Part shown: one piece after another, positions 5,873-8,687 of the stretch
How positions within the stretch are numbered: position 1 is the stretch's first letter
How the letters are laid out: each line of letters opens with the position of its first letter
NCBI GenBank assembly: GCA_002418595.1
Contig: DIEK01000002.1
Span: 1,102-9,788, forward strand
Origin: Candidatus Omnitrophica bacterium UBA5776
Lineage (GTDB): Bacteria; Omnitrophota; Gorgyraeia; Gygaellales; Profunditerraquicolaceae
Direction of reading: 5' to 3'
Length of the DNA stretch: 8,687 nt
Translations under genes and position numbers: made by a program
The notes under the pieces: model-generated
What the model was told of the DNA's origin: nothing
The model's input: only the letters and a program-made list of their open reading frames with translations
The model's database searches: none

Positions 5873-6385
5873 TCACTCCGCGGCCAGAGATAAAAGCTTT
5901 ACCCTCATTCTTTTCCGCAGCCTTACCACCAGCACATGCGAGACGCCGAGTTCGGCCGCGATCTCCCTGACCGTGAAACCCTGCAGGCTCAAATGCAATA
6001 TTTCGTGTTCTCTTTTATCGCGGCACGCAGAGCGCATCTCCTTTTCCACGACTCCGGCGTGCAGCGATTCGAACGGCTCAGGCGAAGAAAGGCACGATAG
6101 CCTGTCCTCGGCCCCGGGCTCTTCGGTCAGCAACGCCTCCAGGCTCAGTGTATTCTTTTTGTCGTATTTTTTTCTTATGTAATTCTTAAGATGAAAATAA
6201 CATCCCTGGAGTATGTAACTGTCTGTCTTGCCGGCAAGCCGCCCGAGCTCGAATTCCTGCCAAAGTCTGACCGCCGCCTCCTGGAAAAGATCTTCTTCGT
6301 TGAAAAAGGTGAATTTCCCGTTAAGTTTATGCGTTATTCCCTTCAGCCGCGGGGACAACCTCTTAAGCAGGTCAGGGTAACTCAT
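5873..6385 (-). CDS. Small sigma-70-family (ECF-like) sigma factor-like protein
   Basis: A 170-residue protein with the layout of a minimal sigma factor. The N-terminal part resembles region 2: FFNEEDLFQEAAVRLWQEF (27-45), then YILQGCYFHLKNYIRKKYD (57-75). The C-terminal part resembles region 4, with a helix-turn-helix LSLQGFTVREIAAELGVSHV (132-151) and a basic tail RLRKRMRVKL. The linker between them is longer than usual and acidic. The ATG overlaps the nadE stop as ATGA with no good ribosome site of its own, so it is translationally coupled to nadE and shares its promoter and attenuators. The match to sigma is by pattern only; a DNA-binding protein with sigma-like domains that does not direct RNA polymerase is also possible. 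Target promoters are unknown. Confidence 0.7.
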   Translation of the reverse strand: MSYPDLLKRLSPRLKGITHKLNGKFTFFNEEDLFQEAAVRLWQEFELGRLAGKTDSYILQGCYFHLKNYIRKKYDKKNTLSLEALLTEEPGAEDRLSCLSSPEPFESLHAGVVEKEMRSACRDKREHEILHLSLQGFTVREIAAELGVSHVLVVRLRKRMRVKLLSLAAE

Positions 6386-7974
6386 GGTTTTTGTCCGTTG
6401 GTGATCGGCATCCTGCGGTCCTTACCGAACGCCCTGGGCGTGATCTTTATCCCGGGAGGAGACTGCCGGCGCTTATATTCGCTCCCGTCTACCAGCGAAA
6501 CCACCCTGCGCACGTCTTTTTCCTGGAAGCCGGCGGCGATGATATCCTGCGCCGAAGCATCCTCTTCAATATACAGCTTCAATATGGGGTCCAGCACGCC
6601 ATAAGGCGGAAGGGTATCGCTGTCCTTCTGCCCCGGGCTCAGTTCAGCCGTGGGTTCGCGTGATATAACGCTTTCCGGTATGACTGGGGAGCGGCGGTTG
6701 CGGTACGCGGCCAGCCTGTAAATAAAAGTCTTCGGCACGTCCTTCAAGACCGCGAACCCTCCGGCGAGATCCCCGTAGATGGTAGAATACCCCACACTCA
6801 TCTCCGACTTATTTCCCGTGGCGAGCACCAGCCACCCGAATTTATTGGACAAGGCCATAAGCAGCGCGCCTCGTATGCGCGCTTGCAGATTTTCTTCCGT
6901 GCAATCCCTCGGCAGTCCGCTGAACTGTTCTTCCAGGCTCAGCAGGTAAAGCCGAAAAATCGGCTCGATGGATATGCGCTTGAATCCGATGCCCAGCCCG
7001 CGGGCAAGCTTTAGGGCGTCGTCATGAGACTGTTTGGAAGTATACCTGGCAGGCAGGAAAACGCCGGTCACGTTTTCGCTGCCGAGCGCGTCGGCGGCCA
7101 GCGCAGCGGTGAGCGCCGAATCTATCCCGCCGCTAAGGCCCAGCACCGCCTTTTTAAAACCGTTCTTGCGAAAATAATCTTTCAAACCGAGAGTCAAAGC
7201 GGAATAAACCTCCTCTTCCTGCTCCAAAGAATGTTCCGGCCTGCGGCAGACAGCCCGCTCCAGGGTAAAGAGCTCTTCCTTGAAGACAGCGGCGCGCGAT
7301 AGCACCCCGCCGGCAGACGATATGAACATACTCCCGCCGTCGAACACCAGTTCATCCTGCCCTCCCACAAGATTGACATAAGCTACCGGCACTCCGCACT
7401 CCGCGGCGCAGCGGCAAAGGGTATCACTGCGTTCTGCGACCTTGCCGATATGGTAGGGCGAAGCGCTGATATTGACCAGGACTTTCGCGCCGGTCCTGGC
7501 CTGTTCGTATACCGGGCCGGGCGCGTGCCAGATATCCTCGCAGATGCTGATCCCCAGAGATAGGCCGTCGATATTAAAAACCGGGGCCTCCTTACCCGGT
7601 GCGAAATAACGTTTTTCGTCGAACACGCCGTAGTTAGGCAGCAGGATTTTACGGTAGACGCCGGCGAGTTTACCGCGGACGGCCGCCGCGGCGGCGTTAT
7701 ATAATTTTTCTCCGTCGGTATCAACGAACCCGAAAATGACAATCATATCGCCGGTGGAAGCGACTATTCTCCTGAACTGCTCCAGGTTGCCGGCGATAAA
7801 AGAGGGCTTTAACAGCAGGTCTTCCGGAGGATAACCGGTGACGGCCAACTCCGGGAAAACGGCGATTTTATCTCCTTCGGCGGCCGCCAGCCGGCTGAAT
7901 TCGATGATCTTCTGCGCATTGTCCCGCACACCCCCTACCGTACAGTTGATCTGTGCCAAAGCGATCTTTTCCAC
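6382..7974 (-). CDS. nadE: Glutamine-dependent NAD+ synthetase
   Basis: A 530-residue two-domain enzyme making NAD+ from nicotinic acid adenine dinucleotide, with ammonia released from glutamine. Residues 1 to about 250 form a nitrilase-fold glutaminase with catalytic Glu42 (FPELAVTGYPP), Lys109 (YRKILLPNYGVFDEKRYF) and Cys145 (SICEDIW). From about 260 the synthetase domain shows the pyrophosphate loop LGLSGGIDSALT (278-289) and ATGNKSEMSVGYSTIYGD (385-402). Both domains are intact. The start is GTG (7972-7974), giving MEKIALAQINCTVGG, with AAGGATGG about ten bases upstream. A longer reading from 8082 would start within the leader terminator. The gene overlaps the sigma-like gene by four bases. 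A perfect promoter and a leader with two terminators precede it, suggesting control linked to nitrogen supply. Confidence 0.96.
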   Translation of the reverse strand: MEKIALAQINCTVGGVRDNAQKIIEFSRLAAAEGDKIAVFPELAVTGYPPEDLLLKPSFIAGNLEQFRRIVASTGDMIVIFGFVDTDGEKLYNAAAAAVRGKLAGVYRKILLPNYGVFDEKRYFAPGKEAPVFNIDGLSLGISICEDIWHAPGPVYEQARTGAKVLVNISASPYHIGKVAERSDTLCRCAAECGVPVAYVNLVGGQDELVFDGGSMFISSAGGVLSRAAVFKEELFTLERAVCRRPEHSLEQEEEVYSALTLGLKDYFRKNGFKKAVLGLSGGIDSALTAALAADALGSENVTGVFLPARYTSKQSHDDALKLARGLGIGFKRISIEPIFRLYLLSLEEQFSGLPRDCTEENLQARIRGALLMALSNKFGWLVLATGNKSEMSVGYSTIYGDLAGGFAVLKDVPKTFIYRLAAYRNRRSPVIPESVISREPTAELSPGQKDSDTLPPYGVLDPILKLYIEEDASAQDIIAAGFQEKDVRRVVSLVDGSEYKRRQSPPGIKITPRAFGKDRRMPITNGQKP

Positions 7975-8008
7975 GATGAACCCATCCTTAAACCGCTTCT
8001 CAGCGGGT

Positions 8009-8045
8009 AAAAAAAATCCTGAAAGCTGTGTTGCGGCTTTCAGGA
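8009..8045 (-). terminator. Second intrinsic terminator in the nadE leader
   Basis: TCCTGAAAGC and GCTTTCAGGA form a perfect 10-bp stem around a nine-base loop, followed directly by eight T. It lies only 35 bases before the nadE GTG, so full termination here would silence nadE. Just upstream, GGAT-AACGTG-GTCC (8043-8056) can form a hairpin with a six-base loop having A1 and G4, and its 3' arm shares three bases with this terminator. That hairpin has only four pairs, one a wobble, so it is tentative. Confidence 0.85.
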
Positions 8046-8065
8046 CCACGTTATCCGGGAAAAAC

Positions 8066-8120
8066 AAAAAAGGCGTCTGCAATGATTCGCAAACGCCTTT
8101 GTCTATTACGCCTTCGTAAT
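8066..8120 (-). promoter_or_regulatory. ANTAR-type attenuator of nadE
   Basis: P2 is AGAC-AAAGGC-GTTT (8091-8104) with loop A1 and G4, nearly the same loop as in the other two leaders. It overlaps the 5' arm of a terminator: AAAGGCGTTTGC (8089-8100) pairs with GCAGACGCCTTT (12 bp, one G-U), and the stem runs into six T. P1 is ATTACGAAGGCGTAAT (8105-8120), directly adjacent to P2 and beginning at the predicted transcript start. As a six-base loop it reads GAAGGC, keeping G4 but having G instead of A at position 1; it may also close to a tetraloop. This leader is the most compact and the least canonical of the three. Confidence 0.72.
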
Positions 8121-8128
8121 ATGCTTAA

Positions 8129-8157
8129 ATTATATCATTATCGCCGTTCTCTGTCAA
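8129..8157 (-). promoter_or_regulatory. Consensus sigma-70 promoter of nadE
   Basis: TTGACA (8152-8157) and TATAAT (8129-8134) with a 17-base spacer, again an exact consensus. The -35 box overlaps the TGA stop of the upstream membrane-protein gene. The transcript should start near 8121-8122, at the first base of hairpin P1. Confidence 0.88.
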
Positions 8158-8576
8158 GATTCTATTTTAGCTTCCACATCTATCACGTCGCTCCTGCGGC
8201 CGGACCCTTTGCGCGGGCTCCCGCCGTTATTCCCGCCCCGGCTGTTGAAAAGAATCCCCAGCAGCAGGTTTATCGCGCTGTAAAAGAAAGCCCCCAGAAG
8301 GGCGTTGCCGTAACCGTCCACATGGAAACCGGTTACTACTCGCGAGACGGCGTAGAAAAGCAGTCCGTTTATAAAGAAAATGAACACGCCAAAGCTGAGC
8401 AGGTTAATCGGAAGGGTAAGAAAAATCAGTACCGGCTTAAGAAAGAGGTTGAAAAGACCGAGCACCAGCGCGGCCGTAAGGGCCGCCTGCCAGTTCGTAA
8501 TGCTTATGCCCGGGCAGAGTTGCGCCGCCAGGACAAGGGAAATCACGTTAAGCGTTAATCTAATGATAACTAACAT
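8154..8576 (-). CDS. Four-helix membrane protein, phage-holin-superfamily-IV type
   Basis: A 140-residue integral membrane protein of the type annotated as phage holin family protein (Pfam PF04020) in many bacterial chromosomes. Four hydrophobic segments are visible at about 2-20, 31-50, 52-78 and 88-110. The family pattern is clear: PGI near the end of helix 1 (22-24), ALVLGLFNLFLKPVLIFLTLP (36-56), a Phe-rich third helix with a polar Asn, and GF-V-GYGNALLGA (83-96). Residues 112-140 are a hydrophilic tail with Gly/Arg then Asp/Glu. Despite the name, the family occurs widely outside phages and its cellular role is not settled; no phage genes are nearby. The ATG has no good ribosome site. The gene ends inside the -35 box of nadE. 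Confidence 0.85.
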   Translation of the reverse strand: MLVIIRLTLNVISLVLAAQLCPGISITNWQAALTAALVLGLFNLFLKPVLIFLTLPINLLSFGVFIFFINGLLFYAVSRVVTGFHVDGYGNALLGAFFYSAINLLLGILFNSRGGNNGGSPRKGSGRRSDVIDVEAKIES

Positions 8577-8625
8577 AATTACGGTTACTTTTATTTCCGG
8601 AGCGATTTTAGCGCCGTCAGAAATA

Positions 8626-8658
8626 AAGACACCCGCCCTGTATCCGGGCGGGTGTCTT
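8626..8658 (-). terminator. Intrinsic terminator after the tRNA
   Basis: AAGACACCCGCCC (8626-8638) pairs perfectly with GGGCGGGTGTCTT (8646-8658), a 13-bp stem with a seven-base loop. On the minus strand it is followed by TTTATTT. It lies six bases beyond the tRNA CCA end and should end that transcript. The plus strand side is also T-rich, so it may work both ways. Confidence 0.88.
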
Positions 8659-8663
8659 ATTAT

Positions 8664-8687
8664 TGGTTGCGGGGAGAGGATTTGAAC
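8664..8687 (-). tRNA. tRNA 3' end, probably initiator tRNA-fMet (partial)
   Basis: The last 24 bases, read on the minus strand, are GTTCAAAT-CCTCT-CCCCGCA-A-CCA: the T-loop, the 3' arm of the T stem, the 3' acceptor arm, the discriminator A and an encoded CCA. The acceptor arm CCCCGCA with A at position 72 is identical to that of the E. coli initiator tRNA, whose 5' arm CGCGGGG leaves the C1-A72 mismatch unpaired. The anticodon lies beyond the window, so the identity is inferred from this arm. Confidence 0.85.

Noticed and set aside
7975..8082. Longer nadE start (TTG) adding 36 residues
   Set aside because: The extension would be encoded by the two leader terminators; the GTG at 7972-7974 has a ribosome site and gives the normal family N-terminus.

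Overview
All recognisable genes in this window lie on the minus strand, so transcription runs right to left. In transcription order: the 3' end of an initiator-type tRNA, a small four-helix membrane protein, glutamine-dependent NAD+ synthetase (nadE) overlapping a small sigma-factor-like protein, a P-II / Amt / P-II ammonium operon, type III glutamine synthetase (glnN), a Fis-like regulator, and the start of the large subunit of glutamate synthase (gltB). This is nearly a full ammonium assimilation module: uptake (Amt), sensing (two P-II proteins), capture (GS III), transfer to 2-oxoglutarate (GOGAT), plus an enzyme that spends glutamine amide nitrogen (NadE). The organism is a bacterium of moderate GC with Shine-Dalgarno signals. 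The gene mix and style of intergenic DNA resemble uncultured lineages such as Omnitrophota or Elusimicrobiota, but that assignment is a guess.

The most interesting content is in the long leaders. The mRNA leaders of glnN, of the P-II/Amt operon and of nadE each carry two short hairpins with six-base loops, the second overlapping the 5' arm of an intrinsic terminator. Five of the six loops have A at position 1 and G at position 4, and the second-hairpin loop is AGAGGC, AGAGGC and AAAGGC in the three leaders. This is the architecture of the RNA target of ANTAR-domain antiterminators (EutV, NasR, AmiR type). I infer an ANTAR-controlled nitrogen regulon in which a protein encoded outside this window binds the hairpin pair and lets polymerase pass the terminator. 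The nadE leader has a second strong terminator preceded by another possible A1/G4 hexaloop hairpin, suggesting tandem control. glnN and nadE each have an exact TTGACA-N17-TATAAT promoter upstream, which fits control by termination rather than initiation.

Layout: 1-270 gltB start (partial); 267-653 Fis-like regulator with 4-base overlap into gltB; 654-758 hairpin and inverted repeat; 759-2954 glnN; 2955-3264 glnN leader and promoter; 3265-3373 trailer of the Amt operon with nested inverted repeats; 3374-3715 P-II; 3743-4969 amt; 4988-5066 palindromic element; 5077-5415 P-II; 5416-5872 long leader with REP-like palindromes and the second ANTAR-type attenuator; 5873-6385 sigma-like protein; 6382-7974 nadE; 7975-8157 nadE leader and promoter; 8154-8576 membrane protein; 8626-8658 terminator; 8664-8687 tRNA end.
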